Positions 1 through 9,735 of a stretch of 64,000 bases of DNA are shown here, piece after piece. The stretch's first letter is position 1, and the number at the start of each line of letters is the position of its first letter. A program made the position numbers and the translations under genes. The notes under the pieces were generated by a model. It searched no databases and was not told the origin of the DNA. It worked only from the letters and a program-made list of their open reading frames with translations. Origin of the DNA: a virus; the IMG/VR virus record IMGVR_UViG_3300010334_000034, positions 42,788 to 106,787 of that record. The stretch is one strand, 5' to 3'.

Positions 1-20
1 TATTATAAGTATTTTAACTT

Positions 21-3000
21 ATGGCCATGACATCTAGTGTATCTTTAAATACACAAGCCCCTCTACCTTACAAAGACTGGATAGAGTATCAAGATGCATT
101 AATACCAGAAAATGCTCAAGAAGCTTATTTAGAATATGTCCAAAGCTGGTATAAGAAACAACTTCAAGACAAAAAAATTGTAAAAGATAGTGTAAAGCAA
201 CAATTTATACAATTAGCTAAAGATCTTAGTTTCTTATTTGCAAATGCTGAAACCCAAGACCCTTTCTTAAGAAATATAGATTATAATAGTGACGAAAATT
301 TAATTTATGCAATTCCTTTCTTTGCTAAGAAATTAAGACAGATAGCCACAGTTTTACAAAACAAAAGAGAAAACGTTAAGAGAGCAAAGTTAAAATATAA
401 TTTAGTAGGTTCCAATGAGGGTTTAGAAAAATTACTTTATGAATATGTTTTAAGAGGATTTACCAATACAAAAAATTCTATTACCCAAGTACCAGCTTCA
501 CCTTTAATAAATTACTTCCCAGATCTTTCTGCTGTAAAAGACAATTTCTTTATTGAATTAGAAGAATTACATGATACTCAATCATATTTTGATTCAGACC
601 CTTCTGTTAATATAAATCAATATCTAGATATAAATTCTTTATCAAATACATTTCCTTTAGAAGGTTTAAATGAAGAAGAGATCAATACAATTATTTCTAC
701 AAAGCTTTTACCAAGAGTAGCTGATACACCTTTATCAAATATTTTTAAAGATTATGTTTTAAATACTCCATCATTATCAACAGTTTCTTTATCTTCCTTT
801 GCTACTAATTTGGTTTATAATGAAATACATGCTTCGACCAAATACCTTGGAGAACCGGTTTATGGTTTAACTGCTGTAAGATTGGAAGATGTTAATATAC
901 CTGATGTTGTTTTAAATTTAAAATTTGAGCAAGGTAATAATTGGTTCTATTGGCCAAGCGGAAATAAAATATTAAATAATGATATTTTCAATAACAATTT
1001 AGATCCAGTATACATTAATAATTCTAATTTTGTTTCTTCAAGTGCCACTGGAGGAACCAATTATACCAATTCAGATTTAATTTTTACAGATAAAAACGGT
1101 ATTGTCGAAGGAGCTTGGTTGCAAGGACCACACACAGAAAGACAAGACTTGAATATAGTTGTTAATATAAATGGAGCTTCTACTAGAGATTTTATATTTC
1201 CTTTCCCTGGTATTAAAATATCTTCTAAAGAATTAACATTCCAAGGATATGCTATAGATGATACTATTAACGAAGGTATAGATAAACTTGCTACACAATC
1301 AAAAGTTAAATTGTTAAGTGATTATTATTCTTTTTCTTTGCCTAATACTTCTAGTAATTCAATTTACATCAATCAAACAACTTTAATAGATTCGGGAGCA
1401 TATGCTTCAGAATTTTCTCCAGAAGCAGATAATATAATAAAGAAAACAAAACAAGAAGCTTCTTTACCTATTTATAGTGAAATTAATAACGGTGTAATAG
1501 ATCAATCATATTTATTTAAATTCCAAAGAACAGATTTACCAATCGCTTTAGGAGCTAATAATATTCACTGGCCTATACAAACCTTTGTTACCAGTTCTGA
1601 TAATTTGCCTATTACAATTAAAGAAGATTGTTGTTTGCCAATTATCTTAGGAAATATTAATCCAAGTTATGCTATGGTCGGAGCTGTGGCTGGATTTAAT
1701 TTTTCTGATTCAGATGTAATATATAAATTAAATAACCGAGGTGGAGATCCAATGGAAGCTGCTTGGCTAGGAGCAGGATCAATAACAAATTTAGATGCTC
1801 TAAAAGGTGCTATACAAATATATGATACACCGGCTACAAAATGTGCTACTTATATAGATGGACCAGTTCAGAATTCTTGTTCTTTTAAAGTAAACGGATC
1901 AGATAAAGTTTCTTTTGTTTGGATGGATCCAGATACTCCAGCCGACGAGGTATTTAAGTATGTAGAGCATTTACCTAATTGTCAATATGGTAAAAATTAT
2001 CCACACAATTATTATAAAGATCAAGATTATCAAAATGTAAATCCTATCAATAGTTTAGATTCTTGGACTAAATGTACTTGTAAGTCTGTACAATATTCTC
2101 CAATAGGTCATGAGGGAAATAATTTAAGAGATTATAATGGAATGGCTGATTATCTTTTTGCTGATCCAGAGGGTTACGGAGTTGATTTTGCAACTAATAC
2201 TTGGAAGGATACTAGAGGGTTGGACGTATATAATAGCCCTCAATTTAGTTATTACAAAATAACTGGAGGAGATAAACAAGTAGGATGGGGCAAAGGTTAT
2301 TGGAGGACGGGTACAGGAGCTTCTTTCATATTAAAAACCGGTAAGCGTTATACCTATTACAGATCCTCATTAAGAACTGATAAATCTAGTGGTAATGTTG
2401 CACCTTATTTTGTTTCTAATTATGCTTATAAAAATGTAAATGGTTTGTATTCTAGTTCTGAAGTTTATGATTTAGTTATAATGATAGACGTTAGTAAGTC
2501 TCAATCATATAGTTTAAGTAAAGTTAAAAATATAGTTACAACAACTATAGATAAAATTTTAAATAACAATAAAAATCAAGTTCAAATATCTGTTATAGCT
2601 TTTGGTAGTGTAGCTTCTCGTTTGAGTTGGTTGACGAAAAATTTTAGTGCTTTAGAACTTTTTGTTGATCAATTACAAGTATCAAAAGATCCAGCAGTAA
2701 ATCAAACAGATATATCAGACGCTTTATTATTAGCTCAAAATATTTTAGATACTAGAGTCGTTACTAATGATACTAAAATTAATAATAGTAATGCTTATTT
2801 AGCTAGTCTCTGTAACAACCTTGGTTATTACATTTATCAACAAACTCACAAATTAGGTACACCTCAAAACATTCCTCAAAACGGAAAAAAGAAAATATTA
2901 ATATTCAGTGACGGAGAAGAAACACTTTACAGAAACAAGAGCCATTTTGCTTTACGCCCATTTGATGATGCAGCATCAATAGCATTGGATTTAAAAAATG

Positions 3001-6000
3001 ATAAAATAGAAATATATGGAGTCAATATAGGAGAACGTTCTTATTTTGACGATACTGTAAAATCCATGTCATCCAACATGGCAGATTATTTTGATTTACA
3101 AAGATATCTAGTATCTGGAGATGGAGATGAAAATTCTTTTGCAGAATACATTTCTATGAAATTAGGTAATACAATTTCTGTTAGACCTACTTGGTACAAG
3201 GCTATAAGAGACGTTAATGGAAATTGGTCGGCTACTAATGAATTATCAGATATGATAATAACTCCAGGAGATTATTTAACATATGTACACCGATCAGCTG
3301 TTAATTATACAGCTGCAATTATTAATGCATCTTTTATAACTCCTAGTATTTCATTTACCGTAAATGTAAAATTAGATGGTTGGGATTATGACAATAGTTA
3401 TTTCACAGCATCGGCTTTAGGTGATCCCTATGGAGGCAAACCTTTCTGGGGTAAAGTATATACGTCACCAGATTCTAATTATAATTTCTTTAAAGGGGTC
3501 AATGCTTTTGGTGGTCATGTAAGATTCTTTAATGACTATACTCCTTTACATCAACCAGAAATTTCATCTTTAATTTTTAATACAGGAGATAACATACAAT
3601 ATGTAAGAAACAATAAAGATTCGCTTGTTTGGTCAGAGCCCTTAAACTTTGGTGTTTCTTTATCTTCTTATAATTGGAAACAATTGACTTTCAAAGAAGA
3701 TTATTCCAACTTACAGGATTTCTTAAGATCAGGTAAATTAGACGAGATTATAGAAGATACTAATTTACCAAGCTATCTAACATTAGAAAGTTATTCTTCT
3801 TTTAAACCAGCATATTACAATTATTATGCTAGAAACGGTTTTAACTACACTCAAGATCTTTATTATTTAAATAGATGTTTAAAGAGCTTTGTGACCTATC
3901 ACACTGGAGTAGCTATACAACCAAATGAACCATATGCACATTTAGATAATGTTCACTACCCAACTGTAGCAACAGTTTCTTTTCCTTCTCAAGCAGTTAG
4001 TGATAAGCAAGTCGGGGAATATCTATTGCCAGAAAAATTAGGAACTCCTTTTTATAGAGGAAAGGGTTATTCAATAAAATTAGATAATGAATCTTTAACA
4101 TATATAGATTCAATAAGTGCTGAAAGAATGTTTTTAGATTTAGAAAAGTTTGGTCCTAGAAATAGAGGTCTAACTAAAAAGGATCAAATAAGTCCAACCA
4201 AGATTACAAATATAACTAATAAATGGATGATGGAACCTTATAGTTCTGCTTCTAAAGGTGGTGTTATTATTAATACTTTAGAAAATCAAAAGCTTACACC
4301 ATATCAAACCAGTTATGAAGTATATGGTAAAAATCATTATGGGCTATCGAGACAAACGGATGTGTTTGAATTTTGGACACCAGCTATTCCAGGTACTTGG
4401 AATAATTCAAAAGAATATCCACTTACCTTCAGACAGGAATTACCAGCTGAACAATATGCTTTAAGAAAAGAAAAATTACTAACAAATAAAGGAAAATTAG
4501 ATAATTGGAGAACAGATATATACGGAAATGATTATGGTATATATAAACCATTCTCTCCAGTAGACGTAGATGGTTTATATATGTGGTTCTCAGCTGATAG
4601 AGGAACTATTAATCAAATAGCTTCTAGCGGTCTTCTAGATGATATTCAAGCTGAACACGGATCTAATGTCTTAAAATGGATGGATCGTAGTGGTAAAAAT
4701 AATAATCTTGTTGCTATAAGTGGAACACCTATTTTACAAATAGAAAATAATATCCATAGTATATACTTTAATTCTACCAGTAATTTTACTAATGCTTTTA
4801 ATTTAAATTTTGCTACAGCTACTATGTTCATAATAGGTTCTTATGAAAATATAGAAAATGATTATGCTTATAAAAATTATCAAGTAATGGCATCTTTCGG
4901 TCAATATGTGAGTGCCTTAGATCAAAATTATGTTACAAAAGGTTCTTTAGCCTTCGGACAAAGATATGGGGATTTTGTTTTTGACTTTGGTAACAATCAA
5001 GGATGGCCTACAAAAGTTGCTACTACAGAGTATCTATCATCAGTAGAAGAATTGCCTTATAATATGTGGGCTGTCCAATCTCTATATTGGTCTAGTACAG
5101 GTAATAATAGTTTTACAGTTCCCTCAAGAGTTACTTCCATTACTGCTTTAGTAATCGGCGGAGGTGGAGCTGGTGGCGGTAGTAATACATCTGATGCTGG
5201 TGGTCAAGGAGGCGGTGGTGGTGGTATATCTTATACAGTAATAAATATTGCTCCAGGTTCTACAATTCCTCTTAAAGTAGGTAGTGGCGGTTTAGGACTG
5301 AGTGGAAGTGCTGGTAATCCTGGTGTAGCAAGTTATTTTGGTTCTTTAACAGCTTTTGGGGGGTCTGGTGGTGGTTTAGGTTCTGCTATCTTTAATGGAA
5401 CTATGGTATTGGGTGGATCAGGTACTTTATCATATGGATCTTCTGGAGGTGCTTTTGGAACAATTGATTTTAATGCTTTAAACGGTGTAGATGGATATTA
5501 CTTTTTATCAGAGAATACCTATTTTGGAGCTGGTGGTGGTGGTGGATCTCAATCTAATTCTTTGGGTGGCTTGGGTGGCTTGGGTGGTGGAGGAGATGGT
5601 TCTAATAAATCATATCTAAACGGGTTGAGTGGTGTAGGGTATGGTAGCGGTGGTGGTGGTGGTGGTCCGTTGTCTACAGTTAATACTTTTGGAGGAAATG
5701 GATCTAATGGTTATATTAAAATATTATGGCAACAACCTACTTCTGGTCTTACTCTAACTCCAGTGGCATCTACATATCCTACAACTTTATATGAAATTGA
5801 GTTGACAGACTATTATGGTTATGTGCCCGGATTCTATCCTCCAACTTCAAGCCGTTATATGTTTGAAGCAGTCTTCAATCAACCTTATGCTCAAGCATTT
5901 ATAAACGGTAAATTATACGCTGACAATAAAGGAACTTTAGTAAAAGCTGATACCGGATTAAATTTTGATGCTCCTTTATTTTCTACTGGTGGATTCTGGG

Positions 6001-6134
6001 TTGGTTGTTATGTACAAAATAGTCTATCAACACCTTGTAAAGTGTCTGAAATTCTTTTTTATAATAGAGCTCTCTCAACAGAAGAGAGACTAAATGTTGA
6101 GAAGTATCTCAACAACAAATATAATCTTTATTAA
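21..6134 (+). CDS. Giant virion adhesin with vWA domain and Gly-rich insert in a LamG-like fold
   Basis: A 2037-residue protein, probably a tail or baseplate-peripheral adhesin. Residues 1-140 are helical and rich in Tyr, Trp and Lys. Residues about 813-1045 form a von Willebrand A domain with a complete metal-ion-dependent adhesion site: DVSKS at 823-827, Thr at about 896, and FSDGEE at about 962-967. Residues about 1513-2037 look like a LamG/concanavalin-like jelly roll, recognisable from its first strands (GLYMWFSADRG) and its end (SEILFYNRALSTEERLNVEKYL). It is interrupted at about 1692-1900 by a Gly-rich domain. The start at 21 gives MAMTSS; the Met two codons later is equally possible. 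It converges on the next gene with a four-base overlap of stop codons. The domain calls come from motifs I can see; the adhesin role is inferred from them and from the fibre genes around it. Confidence 0.75.
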   Translation: MAMTSSVSLNTQAPLPYKDWIEYQDALIPENAQEAYLEYVQSWYKKQLQDKKIVKDSVKQQFIQLAKDLSFLFANAETQDPFLRNIDYNSDENLIYAIPFFAKKLRQIATVLQNKRENVKRAKLKYNLVGSNEGLEKLLYEYVLRGFTNTKNSITQVPASPLINYFPDLSAVKDNFFIELEELHDTQSYFDSDPSVNINQYLDINSLSNTFPLEGLNEEEINTIISTKLLPRVADTPLSNIFKDYVLNTPSLSTVSLSSFATNLVYNEIHASTKYLGEPVYGLTAVRLEDVNIPDVVLNLKFEQGNNWFYWPSGNKILNNDIFNNNLDPVYINNSNFVSSSATGGTNYTNSDLIFTDKNGIVEGAWLQGPHTERQDLNIVVNINGASTRDFIFPFPGIKISSKELTFQGYAIDDTINEGIDKLATQSKVKLLSDYYSFSLPNTSSNSIYINQTTLIDSGAYASEFSPEADNIIKKTKQEASLPIYSEINNGVIDQSYLFKFQRTDLPIALGANNIHWPIQTFVTSSDNLPITIKEDCCLPIILGNINPSYAMVGAVAGFNFSDSDVIYKLNNRGGDPMEAAWLGAGSITNLDALKGAIQIYDTPATKCATYIDGPVQNSCSFKVNGSDKVSFVWMDPDTPADEVFKYVEHLPNCQYGKNYPHNYYKDQDYQNVNPINSLDSWTKCTCKSVQYSPIGHEGNNLRDYNGMADYLFADPEGYGVDFATNTWKDTRGLDVYNSPQFSYYKITGGDKQVGWGKGYWRTGTGASFILKTGKRYTYYRSSLRTDKSSGNVAPYFVSNYAYKNVNGLYSSSEVYDLVIMIDVSKSQSYSLSKVKNIVTTTIDKILNNNKNQVQISVIAFGSVASRLSWLTKNFSALELFVDQLQVSKDPAVNQTDISDALLLAQNILDTRVVTNDTKINNSNAYLASLCNNLGYYIYQQTHKLGTPQNIPQNGKKKILIFSDGEETLYRNKSHFALRPFDDAASIALDLKNDKIEIYGVNIGERSYFDDTVKSMSSNMADYFDLQRYLVSGDGDENSFAEYISMKLGNTISVRPTWYKAIRDVNGNWSATNELSDMIITPGDYLTYVHRSAVNYTAAIINASFITPSISFTVNVKLDGWDYDNSYFTASALGDPYGGKPFWGKVYTSPDSNYNFFKGVNAFGGHVRFFNDYTPLHQPEISSLIFNTGDNIQYVRNNKDSLVWSEPLNFGVSLSSYNWKQLTFKEDYSNLQDFLRSGKLDEIIEDTNLPSYLTLESYSSFKPAYYNYYARNGFNYTQDLYYLNRCLKSFVTYHTGVAIQPNEPYAHLDNVHYPTVATVSFPSQAVSDKQVGEYLLPEKLGTPFYRGKGYSIKLDNESLTYIDSISAERMFLDLEKFGPRNRGLTKKDQISPTKITNITNKWMMEPYSSASKGGVIINTLENQKLTPYQTSYEVYGKNHYGLSRQTDVFEFWTPAIPGTWNNSKEYPLTFRQELPAEQYALRKEKLLTNKGKLDNWRTDIYGNDYGIYKPFSPVDVDGLYMWFSADRGTINQIASSGLLDDIQAEHGSNVLKWMDRSGKNNNLVAISGTPILQIENNIHSIYFNSTSNFTNAFNLNFATATMFIIGSYENIENDYAYKNYQVMASFGQYVSALDQNYVTKGSLAFGQRYGDFVFDFGNNQGWPTKVATTEYLSSVEELPYNMWAVQSLYWSSTGNNSFTVPSRVTSITALVIGGGGAGGGSNTSDAGGQGGGGGGISYTVINIAPGSTIPLKVGSGGLGLSGSAGNPGVASYFGSLTAFGGSGGGLGSAIFNGTMVLGGSGTLSYGSSGGAFGTIDFNALNGVDGYYFLSENTYFGAGGGGGSQSNSLGGLGGLGGGGDGSNKSYLNGLSGVGYGSGGGGGGPLSTVNTFGGNGSNGYIKILWQQPTSGLTLTPVASTYPTTLYEIELTDYYGYVPGFYPPTSSRYMFEAVFNQPYAQAFINGKLYADNKGTLVKADTGLNFDAPLFSTGGFWVGCYVQNSLSTPCKVSEILFYNRALSTEERLNVEKYLNNKYNLY

Positions 6135-6140
6135 AGATTA
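6122..6140. terminator. Inverted repeat over a shared convergent stop
   Basis: TAATCTTTA at 6122-6130 and its exact complement TAAAGATTA at 6132-6140 flank one base. The stop codons of both converging genes lie inside, as TTAA at 6131-6134. It may act as a weak bidirectional terminator. The stem is almost all A-T and there is no long T-run, so termination is inference. Confidence 0.4.
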
Positions 6141-6592
6141 ACTAAAGAAAGAAGATAATTTGCTTTATTAAAAGCAGAAAGAATATCTTCCTTGGTATTA
6201 TTGATACCAGACTTTACAGTGGTTACATAATTATTGAACTCTAAAGAAGTTAATAGGTTTTGTGTAAATTCATTTATCTTTTTATAATTAGATAAAATAT
6301 CCTCTGCATCTCCCTTGTATTGATTTATGTCTTCTAAATTTATATTTGAATTAATACTAGGAAATAATGAATTTTGAATTCTTGATGTACCAATTATTTC
6401 TTCTTGGAGTTTGTCAAATAAACCATCTAGAGTCTCATAAAGATCTCCGAGAATTTCATGAACATTAATATCTGCTGCATACCAATGTAATAGGTGAATG
6501 GAAGAATGAATCTTCTTTAATGTAACTCCGAATTGTCTCGTTGGATCAAGAGACACACCTTCTGATTTTATTTTAATAATTTCTACTTCCAT
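6131..6592 (-). CDS. DUF5856-like small helical protein
   Basis: A 153-residue, probably all-helical protein. The segment at about 30-65 (IHSSIHLLHWYAAD followed by H, LGDLYETLDGLFDKL) resembles the phage DUF5856 family, which has a Dps/ferritin-like look with His and Glu residues spaced along helices. The family has no firm function that I know of. It is the last gene of the long minus-strand fibre block and its stop codon overlaps that of the vWA adhesin. The start codon is preceded by A-rich sequence without a Shine-Dalgarno. The family match is from memory of the motif and moderately sure. Confidence 0.5.
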   Translation of the reverse strand: MEVEIIKIKSEGVSLDPTRQFGVTLKKIHSSIHLLHWYAADINVHEILGDLYETLDGLFDKLQEEIIGTSRIQNSLFPSINSNINLEDINQYKGDAEDILSNYKKINEFTQNLLTSLEFNNYVTTVKSGINNTKEDILSAFNKANYLLSLVNL

Positions 6593-6593
6593 A

Positions 6594-7004
6594 TTATTTT
6601 CTTTTAAAGATTTGAACTCTTACTAAATGTTCTCCTATTGATTCATCTGAACTAGATATTAAGTTATATCCTGTAATAGTTTCCATCTTTGGCTTTTCAA
6701 TATTTATGGGTTCTGGTTCCTCAGGAGCTGGTTTTTTAATCTCAATATGATTATTAAGATTATATTCATCATATTCTTTTTTTAAAGATATTAAAAAACT
6801 TTCTCTATCTTTAAATCTTAATCTCCAAACCTTTATAGGAAATAAAACGTTTAAAGCATATGCTCTTTGAGAGCAAGTTTGGCAAGGTTTATCTTTTCCT
6901 GTTATAAAATGAGTTATAATACCTATAAACTTAGAATGTAAAATACATGCTACAATATCTCCCAAACCTTCAGCATTTCTTAATCTTAGTTTTGGGTGTT
7001 TCAT
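6594..7004 (-). CDS. Conserved phage protein with CxxC motif
   Basis: A 136-residue protein of unknown function. The N-terminal half carries GLGDIVACILHS (13-24) and a CQTC pair (Cys41, Cys44), followed by a short block LNVLFP. Small phage proteins of the pattern GLGD...C..C...LN.LFP are common near tail genes, and the Cys pair may bind metal. The middle is Pro/Glu-rich (PAPEEPEPINIEKP), likely a flexible linker before a short C-terminal strand region. It lies one base from its downstream neighbour, so the two are probably co-transcribed. Confidence 0.55.
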   Translation of the reverse strand: MKHPKLRLRNAEGLGDIVACILHSKFIGIITHFITGKDKPCQTCSQRAYALNVLFPIKVWRLRFKDRESFLISLKKEYDEYNLNNHIEIKKPAPEEPEPINIEKPKMETITGYNLISSSDESIGEHLVRVQIFKRK

Positions 7005-7009
7005 TTATT

Positions 7010-7366
7010 TTATTTATTATATTTTGATAAAATATCTAGTACGTCTGTACTCATTTCTTTAAAATCATTATTAAAAAGATTGGCATTTTTAGATATTAAA
7101 TGCAATTGTCTTATAATATTAGTTATTTGAATACCTAGAGGATACTTTTCTATTATTTCTTTAAGCGCCTTAGCTTCATTGTCCAATTCGATTATTTTCC
7201 TATTAGATACCATTTTACCATTATCAAAATCTCCTTCCCAATGCCACTCTTTTAGGTTTGAAAATTCTAGAGGTATTTCTTTGAGATATCCTTGAAAACT
7301 ATTATCTTCTAAAATATTAGGAGCATATCCTATTAATTGTTTATTTTTATTAAAAAGAGCTAACAT
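7010..7366 (-). CDS. Hypothetical protein, possible fibre accessory
   Basis: A 118-residue protein I cannot assign. The N-terminal part (MLALFNKNKQLIGYAP, then a WHWEGDFDNGKMV motif at about 42-54) looks like a small beta domain, and the C-terminal part (70-118) is helical. Its stop-to-start spacing with both neighbours is only a few bases, placing it in the same operon as the repeated Gly/Cys-rich virion proteins upstream. A role as an assembly helper for those proteins is possible from position alone and is not shown by the sequence. Confidence 0.45.
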   Translation of the reverse strand: MLALFNKNKQLIGYAPNILEDNSFQGYLKEIPLEFSNLKEWHWEGDFDNGKMVSNRKIIELDNEAKALKEIIEKYPLGIQITNIIRQLHLISKNANLFNNDFKEMSTDVLDILSKYNK

Positions 7367-8929
7367 TTAATTACTAATTGTTGCGCCGGTATAAATCCAG
7401 GTATTATTTTGCTGAATATATTTTAAAGTATAAACTTTTGCTACTTGCATTTCTTGGTGAGTAAAATCAACTAATATAGTTCTATAATAAGATGAACCAG
7501 CTGCATAAGAAGCTGGAGCTGGAGCTGTTGTTGTTGCATTTGATGCAATTGTAACAGAAGTTGCTGTATACACGGCATATGAGATAACAAGCAAACCGGA
7601 ATAACCATTACCAATAACTCCTCCGGTTGTACGCACATCATCAGATCCACCTCCACCAGCTCCGTAGAAAAATCCACTTACATTATGATCTCCACCACCA
7701 CCTAGACCGCCTCTGCCTGATATACGTCCACCACCACCACCAGAATATTGAGTTCCGTCATATATAGGTCCTGCTGCTCCGTCTCGTTGATCTCCACCTC
7801 CTACACCACCAGTCGCATAGTTTCCAGTACCAGGTATACCTCCTCCGCCATTTGCTGATCCAGTACCAGCTTGACCTCCATAAGCTATTATATTACCAAA
7901 TGTAGTATTGCCACCAGCTCCGGTTGCCCCAGAACTTGATATAGAACCAATACCACCAGCTCCTACGGTATAATTTATTACGCTACCAGGTGTCACGTCA
8001 ACTTTGCCAGAAGAAATACCACCACCACCACCACCACCAGCATATCCACCATTTGCATTATAAGATCCTCCAGATCCACCACCTCCAACCGCAAAAACCG
8101 TTACAGATGAAACACCAGCTGGAACTGTCCAAGATCCAGATGAAGTAAATGTTTCACTCAAATAACGAATATTATAAGAAGGTGAAGTAGGAGACGCTGC
8201 GGCTGTGCGTATGTTTGCGTTATTCGTTATATAAGTGGAACCAGAAGGAGTCAATATTGAAATACTATTATTATCACCACCAAGAGGATTTGGGGAAGAA
8301 GTATATGTATAATGAACTGTATAATCGTCTATACGGGCATCAGCTAAAATATTAGAAGCATTTGCTCCGGACCCTACGTTTAAACTGGTGGAAGGTTCTG
8401 TTGGTATATAACAAATAGAAGAATTATTATTTGTAGATTTATCTAGTAATACATTGTATATAAAAACAACAACATTAACCATAGAACCGATATTATAATT
8501 GGTTGGTGGGAAATTCGTATTTAAATAATTTAAAGAATTAGTTTGTATAGTATCTATAGTTGTACTGAGGGTGTAGGCATTGACTATAGAACCATCACTA
8601 GCATTATTAAAACTGTCTGAGTTATAATTGTTATGTTCATATTGAACTGTAAAATCTGAAGTATGCCAATATGAACTTAATGTACTAATAGACGTGTGAT
8701 TTATATTATATTTTTCCACAGCATCGTTAGAAAAATCTAATGCCATTTTATTATAAATCGTAGAATTGGCGGATATATCATTAAACCAAGTCAAGATGTT
8801 ATTTTTTTTATAAATATCTGAAGATAAATTACATACGGTTGTATCGAGAGATAATAAATTGTAATTATGTTTGGCTATAGAATCACCAACACATTCTTCT
8901 CTTTTAATTTCTAAGGTTAATGTTCTCAT
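7367..8929 (-). CDS. Paralogous virion protein A with Gly-rich insert
   Basis: A 520-residue protein and the first of three tandem paralogues. Residues 1-250 share a scaffold with the next two genes: a VGDSI...SLDT opening and a later NYLNTNFPP...VNVVVFIYNVL segment. All three end alike (here YTLKYIQQNNTWIY). Residues about 260-450 are a Gly-rich domain opening FTSSGSWTVPAGVSSVTVFAVG, typical of phage fibre tips. I chose the Met at 8929 rather than the one at 8950. It makes an ATGA overlap with the upstream stop, and the new N-terminus then aligns with that of the 269-residue paralogue. The role as a surface-exposed virion component is inferred. Confidence 0.65.
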   Translation of the reverse strand: MRTLTLEIKREECVGDSIAKHNYNLLSLDTTVCNLSSDIYKKNNILTWFNDISANSTIYNKMALDFSNDAVEKYNINHTSISTLSSYWHTSDFTVQYEHNNYNSDSFNNASDGSIVNAYTLSTTIDTIQTNSLNYLNTNFPPTNYNIGSMVNVVVFIYNVLLDKSTNNNSSICYIPTEPSTSLNVGSGANASNILADARIDDYTVHYTYTSSPNPLGGDNNSISILTPSGSTYITNNANIRTAAASPTSPSYNIRYLSETFTSSGSWTVPAGVSSVTVFAVGGGGSGGSYNANGGYAGGGGGGGISSGKVDVTPGSVINYTVGAGGIGSISSSGATGAGGNTTFGNIIAYGGQAGTGSANGGGGIPGTGNYATGGVGGGDQRDGAAGPIYDGTQYSGGGGGRISGRGGLGGGGDHNVSGFFYGAGGGGSDDVRTTGGVIGNGYSGLLVISYAVYTATSVTIASNATTTAPAPASYAAGSSYYRTILVDFTHQEMQVAKVYTLKYIQQNNTWIYTGATISN

Positions 8930-9735
8930 ATTTGTGTGCTGTATATCCATTTACAGTTTTGCATTATATACACTAAACAAGATATATTAGATGATTCATA
9001 ATTATTAGAATAATTAAAATTTAAATAAGCTCTAATAACTGGATTATAATAGTGAGTACCGGTTTGAGGGTAACTACATGGGCAGGTAGCCGATTGATTA
9101 CATCCATTAGATTGTCCATTGCAATTAAAGTCTCCATTACTGCAATATACATAACCACTATAGTGATTAGTACAATATGTTGTAATAGTTACATCATTAG
9201 TAGAACAAGCTCCGGTATCTTGTAATAATCTTACAGTTGATATGGGCGTAGATGATTCTTGTTTTAAAGCATAAACATAAGCTATTTGATTTTCTATATA
9301 TGCTGTTGATCCGCCAAGACCGGAATTTGCTGAAAAATTATCATTAAGCCATTTGGTTATTTTTTTTTCTGTTGTAGGTGCTACAGTAGCTTGTTCTATG
9401 GATCGAGACGTTACAAATCCTTCTACAGCTAAATCTGTACCAGTTAATACTACTGGATAAAAAACTACTACAGGTTCTAACCATTTAGCACTATTAATTT
9501 GAACTTGAGTCACACAATTATCCCAAGAAGGTTTCCACAATGTACCAATTGCTGCAGCATTTTTAAATAAAATACTTTTAACTTGATAGTATTCAACAAG
9601 AGGTTTCCAAAGATTTTGAGCACTTAATTGTACCGATCCAATCCAAGTATCCAAAGTTTCGTAATTCAAATTTACTGTTGATAAAGAATCTCCTATGGAA
9701 TAAGAAGTTGGTATATTGAAAAATGTGTAGCTCAT
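8926..9735 (-). CDS. Paralogous virion protein B with Cys-rich insert
   Basis: A 269-residue protein, second of three tandem paralogues. The N-terminal scaffold (SIGDSLSTVNLNYETLDTW) and the WLNDNFSA...IAYVYALKQ segment match its neighbours, as does the C-terminal YIMQNCKWIY. In place of the Gly-rich domain of the next gene it carries a Cys-rich insert at about 165-215 with about ten Cys (for example TYCTNHYSGYVYCSNGDFNC). This could form disulfides or bind metal. It overlaps the upstream gene at one base and the downstream gene by ATGA. No known family is recognised. Confidence 0.6.
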   Translation of the reverse strand: MSYTFFNIPTSYSIGDSLSTVNLNYETLDTWIGSVQLSAQNLWKPLVEYYQVKSILFKNAAAIGTLWKPSWDNCVTQVQINSAKWLEPVVVFYPVVLTGTDLAVEGFVTSRSIEQATVAPTTEKKITKWLNDNFSANSGLGGSTAYIENQIAYVYALKQESSTPISTVRLLQDTGACSTNDVTITTYCTNHYSGYVYCSNGDFNCNGQSNGCNQSATCPCSYPQTGTHYYNPVIRAYLNFNYSNNYESSNISCLVYIMQNCKWIYSTQI

